64,000 nucleotides of DNA from the NCBI GenBank assembly GCA_946612625.1, contig CAMOEW010000002.1, forward strand, positions 52,221 to 116,220, written 5' to 3'. The stretch comes from an uncultured Prevotella sp. Lineage in GTDB: Bacteria > Bacteroidota > Bacteroidia > Bacteroidales > Bacteroidaceae. The position numbers and the translations under genes are program-made. This document shows positions 51,838-60,891 of this stretch, piece after piece (position 1 is the first letter of the stretch; every line of letters starts with the position of its first letter). The notes below the pieces were generated by a model, which was not told where the DNA came from, ran no database searches, and saw nothing but the letters and a program-made list of their open reading frames with translations.

Positions 51838-51967
51838 ATTCTGCTCCTCCTGTTTTTTTTATTTTACTGCAAAAATTGTGCCGAACAGAGGTGATTATCC
51901 GTATGATGCCATATTCAACCCTTTCTAAAATCTTGCAAAATTGTTCGCTTGTTTCATTTTTTTTTCA

Positions 51968-51975
51968 TAATTTTG
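51968..51975 (+). promoter_or_regulatory. -7 box for the 5'-nucleotidase gene
   Basis: TAATTTTG lies 18 bases before ATG 51993, a short leader. The -33 box is weak. Its position argues against the track start at 51831. Confidence 0.6.
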
Positions 51976-51992
51976 CAGCACAAGAAAGGAAA

Positions 51993-53735
51993 ATGACAAG
52001 AAAATTTGCATTCTGCCTTGTAACGGCATGCTCAATCATACAGTTAATGGCTCAAAAGACGATAGAAATAAAGGTAATAGAGACAAGCGATGTTCACGGG
52101 TGTTTCTTCCCATACGACTTCATAGAAAGGAAGGACATACAGGGCAGTTTATCTCGCGCGTGTACATATATTAAACATATAAGACAAAAGTATGGAGATA
52201 ACGTAATATTGCTTGAAAATGGCGATATTCTCCAAGGACAGCCGACATGCTACTATAGTAATTATATAAATCCAGAGACAGAGAATCTTGCTGCGAGAGT
52301 TATAAATTACATGGGATATAATGCAGCACTGCTCGGCAACCATGATATAGAGACCGGGCATGCAGTATATGACAAGTGGATACGCGAAATGAACTGTCCT
52401 ACCCTTGGTGCCAATATAATAGACAATTCGACAGGTAACCCATACGTAACTCCATACATCATACTGAACAAACAGGGTATAAGAATTGCTATCTTGGGAA
52501 TGCTTACCCCAGCTATACCAAACTGGCTCAACGAAACTATCTGGAGTGGTTTACGTTTTGAAAATATAAGGGAATCTTCAGGGCACTGGATAAAGATTAT
52601 ACGTGAACAAGAAAAGCCTGATGTAATAATAGGCCTTTTCCACAGCGGCTGGCATGGAGGCATCAGCACTACCCACTATAATGAGGACGAAACAGAATTG
52701 ACAGCTATGGAAGTTGAGGGATTCGACCTCATATTCTTTGGACATGACCATACCGAGCATCATTCAATAGTGAAAAACCCGAAAGGTAAAGACGTTATAT
52801 GCCTAAATCCATCGTGTTATGCAATGAAGATTGCAGAGGCTACGATCAAAGCTGTTATAGATAAAGACGGAAGAGTAACAATAGAAAATTTCACTGGATG
52901 CATTACTGATATTAGCAATGAATCCATTGATGAGGATTTTGTCAGACATTTTCAACCGGACATCGACAAAGTGAAGAGTTACGTTGACAGAAAAATAGGT
53001 CACTTCAATAGAACCATTAGCACTCGCGACTGTTTCTTCGGAAGTGCTCCTTTTACCGACTTCATACACAATCTTCAACTGAAAATTACCGGCGCCGACA
53101 TTTCATTCAATGCACCACTGAGCTTCGACTCAAGCATAGAAGAAGGCGACGTATATGTTAGCGACATGTTTAAACTATATAGATACGAAAATCAAATTTA
53201 TATCCTTAAAATGACCGGCAAGGAAATAAGAGATTATCTTGAAATGAGCTTTGACTTGTGGGTGAACACCATGAAAGACGAAAAAGATCATATCATGTTA
53301 TTAAACAATAACTCAAAACCAGACGCGCAACGATTTGGCTTTAAAAATCTTACATTTAACTTTGATTCAGCAGCAGGTATTACCTACGAAGTAGATGTGT
53401 CAAAACCAGACGGTGAGAAAGTGAGAATTCTAAGCCTCTCCGACGGCAGACATTTTGACGAGAAAAAATGGTATAAGGTAGTGATGAACAGTTACCGTGG
53501 CAATGGCGGAGGAGAACTGCTCACCAAAGGTTCCGGCATATCCAAGGATTCCTTATCGTCGAGAATTCTATATCAGAGTGAACGTGACCAGAGATGGTAT
53601 CTTATGAACGAAATAGAAAAAGCAAAGACGGTTACTCCAAAGGCCAATAATAACTGGCGTTTTGTTCCCGAGAAATGGACTACTGCCGCACTAAAAAGAG
53701 ACCGGCATTTAATTTTCGGCATTGAAACAAAATGA
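51993..53735 (+). CDS. Exported 5'-nucleotidase / 2',3'-cyclic phosphodiesterase-like enzyme
   Basis: A 580-aa protein with signal peptide 'MTRKFAFCLVTACSIIQLMAQ' (first 20 residues diagnostic). The calcineurin-like metallophosphatase domain shows 'VIETSDVHGCFFPYDF', 'LLENGDILQGQPTCYYSNY', 'AALLGNHDIETGHAVY', 'IIGLFHSGWHGG' and 'DLIFFGHDHTEHH', the five metal-site motifs in order. The C-terminal 5'-nucleotidase domain has 'FGSAPFTDFIHNLQLKITGA' and 'RGNGGGELLTKGSG'. It would hydrolyse extracellular nucleotides for purine and phosphate salvage. The stop overlaps the NudC start (ATGA). Confidence 0.93.
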   Translation: MTRKFAFCLVTACSIIQLMAQKTIEIKVIETSDVHGCFFPYDFIERKDIQGSLSRACTYIKHIRQKYGDNVILLENGDILQGQPTCYYSNYINPETENLAARVINYMGYNAALLGNHDIETGHAVYDKWIREMNCPTLGANIIDNSTGNPYVTPYIILNKQGIRIAILGMLTPAIPNWLNETIWSGLRFENIRESSGHWIKIIREQEKPDVIIGLFHSGWHGGISTTHYNEDETELTAMEVEGFDLIFFGHDHTEHHSIVKNPKGKDVICLNPSCYAMKIAEATIKAVIDKDGRVTIENFTGCITDISNESIDEDFVRHFQPDIDKVKSYVDRKIGHFNRTISTRDCFFGSAPFTDFIHNLQLKITGADISFNAPLSFDSSIEEGDVYVSDMFKLYRYENQIYILKMTGKEIRDYLEMSFDLWVNTMKDEKDHIMLLNNNSKPDAQRFGFKNLTFNFDSAAGITYEVDVSKPDGEKVRILSLSDGRHFDEKKWYKVVMNSYRGNGGGELLTKGSGISKDSLSSRILYQSERDQRWYLMNEIEKAKTVTPKANNNWRFVPEKWTTAALKRDRHLIFGIETK

Positions 53736-54517
53736 CACAAACCACTATGAAAAAATATTTTGTTTTTTGTAAAGACGAGGTTATGCTTGAAGCTTTAAGC
53801 GACGGCAGTTGTTGCATCCCTTCAGCTGAAAAAGCTCCAACCGAAAAAAAGCCTTGGACAAACATCTTGCACGTTACTTTCCCTGACGGTGAGGAGGCAT
53901 ATACATACAAGATAGACATGCCTGTTACCGATAACCCCAAATATGAGATGTGCGGTTTGCGAAAAAGTTATTACCGATTGTCAAAAGACTCTTACAAGAA
54001 AGCTGGCAAATGCTACGAACTGCTCTACTGGGATTACAATACCAGATTCTGCGGTATCTGCGGAGGTCAAATGATGATGAACACCGACATCAGTAAACGA
54101 TGTCCAGAATGCGGAAAGGAAGTATGGCCTCAGCTTGCTACAGCTATCATTGTACTCATCCACAAAAACGATGAAGTACTCCTTGTACAGGCACGCAATT
54201 TCCGAACCAACTTCTACGGCCTTGTAGCTGGGTTCGTTGAGACTGGCGAAACCCTTGAAGAAGCAGTAATAAGGGAAGTCAAGGAAGAGACACACCTTGA
54301 AATTGGCAACATTCGATATTTCGGAAGCCAGCCTTGGCCATACCCATGTGGGTTGATGGTTGGTTTCAATGCCGACTATGTATCAGGTGAAATACAACTA
54401 CAGAAAGAGGAATTGGTCGCCGGAGCATGGTTCAGAAGAGATAACCTGCCACAAATTCCCGAGAAATTATCAATAGCCCGAAAACTTATAGACGCATGGT
54501 TAGATAATCCGTTATAA
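53732..54517 (+). CDS. nudC: NAD(+) diphosphatase (NudC-type Nudix)
   Basis: A 261-aa protein (an alternative start is MKKYF at 53747). A zinc ribbon, 'CGICGGQMMMNTDISKRCPE' followed by CGKE, precedes the Nudix box 'GFVETGETLEEAVIREVKEE' (GX5EX7REUXEE), the order specific to NudC. The 'SQPWPYPCGLMVGF' SQPWPFPxS-like motif is the NudC-specific signature that follows the box. It cleaves NAD(H) and may decap NAD-capped RNA. It forms a unit with the upstream nucleotidase, which fits nucleotide salvage. Confidence 0.95.
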   Translation: MTQTTMKKYFVFCKDEVMLEALSDGSCCIPSAEKAPTEKKPWTNILHVTFPDGEEAYTYKIDMPVTDNPKYEMCGLRKSYYRLSKDSYKKAGKCYELLYWDYNTRFCGICGGQMMMNTDISKRCPECGKEVWPQLATAIIVLIHKNDEVLLVQARNFRTNFYGLVAGFVETGETLEEAVIREVKEETHLEIGNIRYFGSQPWPYPCGLMVGFNADYVSGEIQLQKEELVAGAWFRRDNLPQIPEKLSIARKLIDAWLDNPL

Positions 54518-54557
54518 AAGATTTCATGGCTTTTTAACATTTTTATGGCCGCTTTTC

Positions 54558-54588
54558 TTGTGTATTTCACAAAAAAAAAGTACTTTTG
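54558..54588 (+). promoter_or_regulatory. Promoter ending at the start codon of the HU-SPOR gene
   Basis: TTG (54558-54560) and TACTTTTG (54581-54588) are 20 bases apart, a good match to the Bacteroidetes consensus. A start 5-8 bases downstream falls at 54593-54596, on or next to the GTG at 54594. Confidence 0.75.
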
Positions 54589-54593
54589 CAGTC

Positions 54594-55622
54594 GTGATTG
54601 AATTAGAGAGACATATAGAAATACTACTTCTTGATAATGACTGTGTCATTGTACCAGAACTTGGAGGCTTCATGGCTCATCATGTAGAAGCAAGATATGA
54701 TGAAGAAGAGAAAGTTTTCCTTCCTCCTTTCCGTACTCTCGGTTTCAATCCTCAGTTGAAAATTAACGACTCTCTTCTTGCACAGTCGTATATTGAGGCT
54801 TACGACCTCAGCTATCCTGAAGCCCTAATGCGCATTCAGGATGAAGTGAACGAGCTAAAGCAACACCTAAACAACAACGGCAGGTATGATCTTAATGACA
54901 TAGGCACACTCACGGTTAACAACGACGGGAACATTGAATTTTCTCCTTGCGATGCAGGAATATTGTCGCCTAATTTCTACGGACTCAGCTCATTTGAATT
55001 TAATACTATTGCTGTTGCCGAACAAGAGTATGCCATAGAGACATCAGAAACAAACATTTTCGCTCTCAAACCGGATGGATCTCAATTATCGAAGGACAAT
55101 GACGAAGAAGATTGTGAAATCCGAATCAAGAAAACATGGCTACATACTGGTATAGCCGTTGCAGCAGCAGTGTTGGCTCTGTTTATTTTCTCGTTACCAA
55201 TAACCAATGGGAAAATGAACCAGATAAGCGATATTCATCTGCCGATGTTAGGCAAGTTGATGCCGAAGGATACGAACATGAAGGACTTGAAATTCAGCAT
55301 AATCACCGATACTGTAAGCCCCAACAGTTCGCCCGAAGTTTCCAAACGGAAAACTAACACGGTTTCTTCTGTGAAAGAACAATATCCTAAGCGCTATTGC
55401 ATAATTCTTGCTAGCCAGGTGTCTCGTCGCAACGCCGATTTTTTTGTAAAAAAGCTCCACAGCGAAGGTTTCGAGAATGCTGAGGTATATGTTCACAACA
55501 ATATGGTCCGTGTGGTTTATGGATGTTTTGTAACCGAATCGGAAGCTTACAATGTGCTTAGGAAACTCCACAGCAATACTGCCTTTACCGACGCATGGGT
55601 ATATCGTAAGAAAGATATTTGA
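54594..55622 (+). CDS. HU-CCDC81 and SPOR domain membrane protein
   Basis: A 342-aa protein starting at GTG 54594, giving 'MIELERHIEILLLDNDCVIV', the conserved start of the prokaryotic HU-CCDC81 family; the track's earlier start lies inside the promoter. Residues 1-70 and about 75-140 are two HU-like DNA-binding-fold domains ('ELGGFMAHHVEARYDEEEKV', 'GRYDLNDIGTLTVNNDG'). A TM helix ('TGIAVAAAVLALFIFSL', about 187-205) and a C-terminal SPOR domain ('YCIILASQVSRRNADFFVKK', 'RVVYGCFVTESEAYNVLRKL') follow. It would link cytoplasmic DNA or nucleoid to septal peptidoglycan; that link is inference from domain placement. Confidence 0.9.
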   Translation: MIELERHIEILLLDNDCVIVPELGGFMAHHVEARYDEEEKVFLPPFRTLGFNPQLKINDSLLAQSYIEAYDLSYPEALMRIQDEVNELKQHLNNNGRYDLNDIGTLTVNNDGNIEFSPCDAGILSPNFYGLSSFEFNTIAVAEQEYAIETSETNIFALKPDGSQLSKDNDEEDCEIRIKKTWLHTGIAVAAAVLALFIFSLPITNGKMNQISDIHLPMLGKLMPKDTNMKDLKFSIITDTVSPNSSPEVSKRKTNTVSSVKEQYPKRYCIILASQVSRRNADFFVKKLHSEGFENAEVYVHNNMVRVVYGCFVTESEAYNVLRKLHSNTAFTDAWVYRKKDI

Positions 55623-55624
55623 CT

Positions 55625-56152
55625 ATGAAAAGAGTGCGTTGTCCAAAATGCGACAATTACATAGTGTTCGATGAAACCCAATATTCCGAAGGACGATCGT
55701 TGGTGTTTGAGTGTCCTGAATGTGGCAAGCAATTTGGAATCCGTATTGGAGTGTCCCATCTTCATTCCCTCAGAAAAGAAGAAAGCTCTAATGCAGAATC
55801 ATGTGACTACAAATACGGCTCGATAGTAGTGATTGAAAATTGTTTTCACTACAAGCAGATATTACCACTGCGTATGGGTGACAATGTCATCGGGCGTTAC
55901 CAGAAGGGCAATTCTGTCAACACTCCTGTCGAGACAGTCGATCCAAGCGTTGACAATACACATTGCATAATCAATGTAAGCCGCGATAAACACGGACAAC
56001 TGAAGTATATTCTCCGCGACGGCCCAAGCAATACCGGCACATTTGTTGACAACCAAATTCTCGGCGACCGCGAACGTCGCGTAATCTCCGATGGCACTAT
56101 TTTCACTATAGGTGCAACGAGTATTATTCTTCGATTGAACCAAGATAAATAA
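55625..56152 (+). CDS. Zinc-ribbon and FHA-domain protein
   Basis: A 175-aa protein starting at ATG 55625 (the TTG at 55619 is upstream and overlaps the previous stop). The N-terminus is a zinc ribbon, 'CPKCDNYIVFDETQYSEGRS' followed by 'ECPECGKQFGI', of the MJ0042 type. The C-terminal FHA domain (about 75-170) has 'GDNVIGRYQKGN', 'DPSVDNTHCIINV' (the conserved His) and 'LRDGPSNTGTFVDNQ', which bind phospho-threonine. A matching kinase is not visible here. It begins 2 bases after the HU-SPOR gene, so they are probably co-expressed. Confidence 0.9.
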   Translation: MKRVRCPKCDNYIVFDETQYSEGRSLVFECPECGKQFGIRIGVSHLHSLRKEESSNAESCDYKYGSIVVIENCFHYKQILPLRMGDNVIGRYQKGNSVNTPVETVDPSVDNTHCIINVSRDKHGQLKYILRDGPSNTGTFVDNQILGDRERRVISDGTIFTIGATSIILRLNQDK

Positions 56153-56182
56153 TAAAAAAGCCTTTTTCTCGTTATTGTATTG

Positions 56183-58567
56183 ATGAAGAAGATAAAGACA
56201 CAATACATTATTCTGTTGTTCATGGTATTCATGAGCCAGAGTGTTTATTCACAGAGTTTCATGCTTACTGGCAAGGTCGTTGATGAGCAGAACAATCCTA
56301 TAGAGCTTGCAAGTGTAGCCTGTCTCGAACAAGGCAAGGTAGTAATGACCGACTTAAAGGGCGAATTTCATCTTTCACTGAAGTCAGCCGACAGTGTGGT
56401 TGTACGTATATCGATGGTTGGCTATACCACTAAGAAACGAGTGTTCCGTAACCCTCGGGGAAAGATAAACCTCAACGTGTCACTCCCTTCCATGGAGTCG
56501 CTCGGCGAAGTAGTCATTACAGAGAAGCGGCGCCAAACCACAGCAACTCAGCAACTTGACGTGAAGGACATGAAGGGCACTGCATCTACCACGGGAAATG
56601 CAGTTGAGGAACTAATTCAGCAACAGGCAGGTGTATCTACCCACAGTGAACTTTCGTCGCAGTACAATGTCCGTGGCGGTTCGTTCGACGAAAACTCCGT
56701 ATATATAAACAATGTAGAAGTCTATCGTCCTCTCCTTATACGCAACGGTCAGCAGGAGGGTATCAGCATCATCAATCCCGACATGGTTGAGAAGATAGGG
56801 TTCTCTACCGGTGGATTCGAAGCAAAATATGGCGACAAAATGTCGTCGGCACTAGACATTCAGTATCGCAAGCCTCGGAAATTCGAGGCAAACGTAAACC
56901 TATCTCTACTTGGCGCCAGCGGTTATATTGGCATGAACAAAAAAAAATTTTCAATGAGTCATGGACTTCGCTACAAGACGACAAGATATCTGCTTGGTTC
57001 ACTGGAGGACAAAGGCGAATACAGGCCTAACTTTCTCGACTATCAGACATATATCACTTTCACCCCGAACAAGCGATGGGACATTGATTTCATTGGCAAC
57101 ATTTCCGAAAACCACTTCAACTTTATTCCCACCGACCGTGAGACATCCTTCGGAACTATGAACGATGTCAAGACCTTCACTGTGTATTTCGACGGTCAAG
57201 AGAAAGACATTTTCCGTACTCTATTCGGCACCCTCGGCATCAAACGAAATTTCACCGATAAGACACGCCTATCTTTTCTCATCTCGGCCTTTTATTCCAA
57301 GGAACAAGAGACTTACGACACCCAAGGCCAGTATTGGCTCGACGATACCAAATCGAGCGAGGCGCTTGGCGTTGGAACATACATGGAGCACGGCCGCAAC
57401 TATATCACGTCGCATGTGGAGAGTTTCAAATTGTTGTTCAACCACACAATAAAGCGTCACCACTTGGAGGCAGGATTGACACTAAAGTCTGAGCATATCA
57501 AAGAGAACTCCCGCGAGTATGAGTTTCGCGATTCGAGCGGATACTCTATACCCCACTCTGCAAGTCGTCTTGACCTTATTTACTCTCTTAACTGCAAGAA
57601 TGAAATCAACAGTACACGCATCGAAGGCTACGTGCAAGATACTTATCGTTTTACTGCAGGAAAGGAGAAACAGTCGTATTTCACTCTAAACTATGGTGTG
57701 CGTTTTTCGAACTGGTCATTCAACAAAGAGACAATAGTTTCGCCTCGCGCAACATTGGCTGTTATACCAGCCTTTAACCAGAACTTTACATTCCGTTTCA
57801 GTACCGGTTTGTATTACCAGGCTCCATTCTTCAAGGAACTTCGCGACACAATGAAGGTAAACGGCTCCACTCAGGTATTTATGAACAACAAGATTAAAAG
57901 TCAACAATCGCTTCAGTTTATTGCAGCCCTTGACTACCGTTTCAAAATGGCCAACCGTCCGTTCCGCTTCTCTGCCGAGGCCTATTTCAAGATTCTTCAC
58001 AATCTCATCCCATATAACATCAATAATGTGAAAGTTACGTATTATGGTCAGAACATGTGCAATGGCCATGCTATGGGTATCGATCTTAAGCTCTATGGCG
58101 AGTTTGTCCCAGGAACTGATTCATGGATTACATTTTCGGTTATGAATACGAGGCAGAATCTCAACGGGATGTCTATACCTCTGCCTACCGACCAGCGATG
58201 GGCATTAAATCTCCATTTCACCGACTATTTTCCAGGCACCAATCGTTGGAAGATGACGCTTAAACTTGCCTTTGCCGACGGATTACCATTCGGAGCACCT
58301 CATAAGGGACTTGAATACCATAGGTTCCGTGCACCAGCATACAAGCGTGCTGACATCGGCATGAGCTATCGTCTCTATGATAACGAGGAGCGCAAAAAAC
58401 ACAGCCCATTCAAGAATGTTTGGCTCGGTATTGACTGCCTGAACGTTTTCGGAATCTCTAATGTCAACTCCTATTATTGGGTCACCGATGTCACGAACCA
58501 ACAATTTGCCGTTCCCAACTACCTCACAGGCCGTCAAATCAACGGAAAGGTGCTCATAGAATTCTAA
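56183..58567 (+). CDS. TonB-dependent receptor with carboxypeptidase-like regulatory domain
   Basis: A 794-aa outer-membrane protein with a signal peptide ('LFMVFMSQSVYSQ'). Residues about 25-110 form the carboxypeptidase D regulatory-like domain ('LTGKVVDEQNNPIELASVAC', 'VRISMVGYTTKKRVF'). The plug has 'TASTTGNAVEELIQQQAGVS' and 'YNVRGGSFDENSVYINNVEV'. The rest is a beta-barrel ending in 'RQINGKVLIEF' with a terminal Phe. There is no SusD partner beside it, so the ligand is not a typical PUL glycan by context. Substrate unknown. Confidence 0.92.
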   Translation: MKKIKTQYIILLFMVFMSQSVYSQSFMLTGKVVDEQNNPIELASVACLEQGKVVMTDLKGEFHLSLKSADSVVVRISMVGYTTKKRVFRNPRGKINLNVSLPSMESLGEVVITEKRRQTTATQQLDVKDMKGTASTTGNAVEELIQQQAGVSTHSELSSQYNVRGGSFDENSVYINNVEVYRPLLIRNGQQEGISIINPDMVEKIGFSTGGFEAKYGDKMSSALDIQYRKPRKFEANVNLSLLGASGYIGMNKKKFSMSHGLRYKTTRYLLGSLEDKGEYRPNFLDYQTYITFTPNKRWDIDFIGNISENHFNFIPTDRETSFGTMNDVKTFTVYFDGQEKDIFRTLFGTLGIKRNFTDKTRLSFLISAFYSKEQETYDTQGQYWLDDTKSSEALGVGTYMEHGRNYITSHVESFKLLFNHTIKRHHLEAGLTLKSEHIKENSREYEFRDSSGYSIPHSASRLDLIYSLNCKNEINSTRIEGYVQDTYRFTAGKEKQSYFTLNYGVRFSNWSFNKETIVSPRATLAVIPAFNQNFTFRFSTGLYYQAPFFKELRDTMKVNGSTQVFMNNKIKSQQSLQFIAALDYRFKMANRPFRFSAEAYFKILHNLIPYNINNVKVTYYGQNMCNGHAMGIDLKLYGEFVPGTDSWITFSVMNTRQNLNGMSIPLPTDQRWALNLHFTDYFPGTNRWKMTLKLAFADGLPFGAPHKGLEYHRFRAPAYKRADIGMSYRLYDNEERKKHSPFKNVWLGIDCLNVFGISNVNSYYWVTDVTNQQFAVPNYLTGRQINGKVLIEF

Positions 58568-58602
58568 GGTTTGTTAATTCTTTCACTTTTCATACACATA
58601 AA

Positions 58603-58634
58603 TTGTGTGGTGTGCAAATTATTTCGTACCTTTG
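58603..58634 (+). promoter_or_regulatory. Promoter of the methylmalonyl-CoA cluster
   Basis: TTG (58603-58605) and TACCTTTG (58627-58634) with a 21-base gap, slightly longer than consensus. The leader to mce would be about 37 nt. Confidence 0.65.
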
Positions 58635-58676
58635 CAAAAATATAGAAACCAAAGGATATTATAAATCAAAAGAACA

Positions 58677-59087
58677 ATGAAGATTTCTCACATTGAACAC
58701 CTGGGCATAGCCGTCCAGAGTATCGAAGAGTCACTCCCATACTTCGAGAATGTATTGGGATTGAAGTGTTATGCAATAGAAGAGGTTGCCGACCAGAAGG
58801 TAAAAACTGCTTTTCTAAAGTGTGGTGAAGTGAAGCTTGAGCTTCTTGAGCCAACGTCTCCAGAAAGCACAATTCAGAAATGGATAGACAAGGGCAACCA
58901 CGGTGTGCATCATGTGGCATTCTGCGTTGAGGATGGCGTATCGGGTGCCCTTGCCGAAGTAAGCGACAAGGGTATCAGGCTGATTGACCAGTCTCCGCGT
59001 AAAGGCGCTGAGGGTCTGAACATCGCTTTCCTTCACCCTAAATCCACGTGCGGTATTCTTACCGAGCTGTGCGAACATCCGGAATAA
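58677..59087 (+). CDS. mce: Methylmalonyl-CoA epimerase
   Basis: A 136-aa glyoxalase-fold enzyme that interconverts (R)- and (S)-methylmalonyl-CoA. Visible: 'ISHIEHLGIAVQSIEESLPY' with the metal His, 'VKTAFLKCGEVKLELLEPT' with the catalytic Glu, 'HGVHHVAFCVED' with the second metal His, and 'AFLHPKSTCGILTELCE' with the C-terminal Glu. The start 'MKISHIEHLGIAV' is standard. First gene of the propionate cluster. Confidence 0.97.
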   Translation: MKISHIEHLGIAVQSIEESLPYFENVLGLKCYAIEEVADQKVKTAFLKCGEVKLELLEPTSPESTIQKWIDKGNHGVHHVAFCVEDGVSGALAEVSDKGIRLIDQSPRKGAEGLNIAFLHPKSTCGILTELCEHPE

Positions 59088-59134
59088 CAGTTAAGAGATA
59101 AGATTCAAAAAATAAGCGTTTATAAAATACAAAA

Positions 59135-60700
59135 ATGTCAACACAGTTAGACAAAATCAAGAAATTGATTGAGAACCGCGAGCAAGCACGTCTCGGCGGT
59201 GGTGAGAAAGCAATTGCAAAGCAGCATGATCGCGGCAAATATACAGCTCGTGAACGCATTGACATGCTGCTTGACGAGGGCAGCTTCGAGGAGTATGATA
59301 TGTTTAAGCTCCATCGTTGCTACAACTTTGGTATGGAGAAGAAGAATTATCTCGGCGACGGCGTTGTTGCCGGCAGTGGAACAATCGACGGCCGACTGGT
59401 GTTCGTCTTTGCTCAAGATTTCACAGTCCATGCTGGTTCTCTTTCCGAGACTATGTCTCAAAAGATATGCAAGGTGATGGATATGGCAATGAAGATGGGC
59501 GCTCCCTGCATCGGTATTAATGACTCCGGCGGTGCACGTATTCAGGAAGGAATTAACGCCCTTGCCGGTTACGCTGAGATTTTCGAGCGCAACATCCTTG
59601 CGAGTGGTGTTATTCCCCAAATTTCACTCATTGCCGGTCCCTGCGCTGGAGGTGCCGTATATTCTCCGGCTCTGACCGACTTCACTATGATGATTGAGAA
59701 CACGTCGTACATGTTCCTAACAGGTCCGAAGGTTGTTAAGACAGTAACCGGCGAGGACATTGATCAGGAGCATCTCGGAGGAGCCAGTGTTCACTCCACA
59801 AAGAGCGGTGTAACTCATTTCACTGCAAAGACTGAAGAAGAGGCAATGGAGATGATTAAGTTGCTTCTGAGCTACATTCCATCCAACAATATGGAGACTG
59901 CACCCCGTAAGAAGTGTACCGACCCCATCGACCGCAAAGAAGACTCTCTCAATGAGATTATTCCCGAGAATCCTAACGAAGCATACGACATGTACAAGGT
60001 GATTTCTGCAATTGTCGATAATGGCGAGTTCCTTGAGGTGCAACCCAAATTCGCAAGGAATATCATCGTGGGCTTTGCTCGTTTCAACGGCCAGAGTGTT
60101 GGTATTGTAGCCAACCAGCCATCATGCTACGCCGGTGTTCTCGATGTTAATGCCAGCCGCAAAGGAGCCCGTTTTGTTCGTTTCTGCGATGCGTTCAACA
60201 TCCCTATCGTCAGCCTTGTTGACGTTCCAGGATTCCTTCCTGGAACGGGTCAGGAGTACAATGCAGTCATTCTTCATGGAGCACAGCTTCTTTACGCTTA
60301 CGGTGAGGCAACAGTTCCCAAAATCACTGTCACACTTCGCAAATCATACGGAGGTTCACATATTGTCATGGGGTCTAAACAGTTACACACCGACCTTAAC
60401 TATGCGTGGCCTTCAGCTGAAATTGCTGTTATGGGTGCAAGTGGTGCCGCAGCAGTGCTCTATGCAAAAGAGGCAAAGGCAAAGAAAGAGGCCGGCGAAG
60501 ATGTTAAGTCATTCATTGCAGAGAAGGAGGCAGAATACGACGAATTGTTCGCTAATCCTTATCAGGCAGCACGCTACGGTTACATCGACGATGTGATAGA
60601 ACCACGCAATACGCGCTTCCGTGTATGTCGCGGTTTGGCTCAACTTGCTACTAAGCGCGATGCACTTCCTGCAAAGAAACACGGGAATATACCGATGTAA
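59135..60700 (+). CDS. mmdA: Carboxyltransferase subunit of methylmalonyl-CoA decarboxylase / acyl-CoA carboxylase beta
   Basis: A 521-aa two-domain carboxyltransferase. Motifs: 'KQHDRGKYTARERIDMLLDE' (first part), 'GSGTIDGRLVFVFAQDFTVH', 'INDSGGARIQEGINALAGYA' and 'GGAVYSPALTDFTMM', then in the second half 'VPGFLPGTGQEYNAVILHGA' and 'MGASGAAAVLYAKE'. It moves the carboxyl group between methylmalonyl-CoA and the biotin on the carrier protein. The operon (mce, mmdA, 50-aa, biotin carrier) is the Bacteroidales propionate layout, but the beta subunit is missing. Confidence 0.95.
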   Translation: MSTQLDKIKKLIENREQARLGGGEKAIAKQHDRGKYTARERIDMLLDEGSFEEYDMFKLHRCYNFGMEKKNYLGDGVVAGSGTIDGRLVFVFAQDFTVHAGSLSETMSQKICKVMDMAMKMGAPCIGINDSGGARIQEGINALAGYAEIFERNILASGVIPQISLIAGPCAGGAVYSPALTDFTMMIENTSYMFLTGPKVVKTVTGEDIDQEHLGGASVHSTKSGVTHFTAKTEEEAMEMIKLLLSYIPSNNMETAPRKKCTDPIDRKEDSLNEIIPENPNEAYDMYKVISAIVDNGEFLEVQPKFARNIIVGFARFNGQSVGIVANQPSCYAGVLDVNASRKGARFVRFCDAFNIPIVSLVDVPGFLPGTGQEYNAVILHGAQLLYAYGEATVPKITVTLRKSYGGSHIVMGSKQLHTDLNYAWPSAEIAVMGASGAAAVLYAKEAKAKKEAGEDVKSFIAEKEAEYDELFANPYQAARYGYIDDVIEPRNTRFRVCRGLAQLATKRDALPAKKHGNIPM

Positions 60701-60725
60701 TTGTCCGACAATAAGACATTTATTC

Positions 60726-60878
60726 ATGAATCAAAACGAAGTGTATGCAGCCATTGTATTGGCATTGCATGAATACAAAGGAAATAATGTTCACGATATC
60801 GAGACCGGCAAAATAACAATTGTCGGTCACGATACCCAGTGGAACGGATATGCGTTGTCGATGACGGCACATCCATAA
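60726..60878 (+). CDS. 50-aa small ORF in the decarboxylase cluster
   Basis: The frame starts at ATG 60726, 'MNQNEVYAAIVLALHEYKGN', and ends '...YALSMTAHP'; the track start at 60621 is inside mmdA. In related Bacteroidales clusters I recall a small protein at this place with an 'AI.LALYEY...VHD' start. It is predicted helical and acidic, with no membrane helix, so it is not a normal OadG gamma subunit. It may be a soluble assembly factor or a truncated gamma subunit. Confidence 0.72.
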   Translation: MNQNEVYAAIVLALHEYKGNNVHDIETGKITIVGHDTQWNGYALSMTAHP

Positions 60879-60891
60879 ATATATATATGGT

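Noticed and set aside
59135-60700. Propionyl-CoA carboxylase beta as the only reading of mmdA
   Set aside because: The gene is next to an epimerase and a separate biotin carrier and no biotin carboxylase is nearby, so the decarboxylase role is favoured, though not proven.
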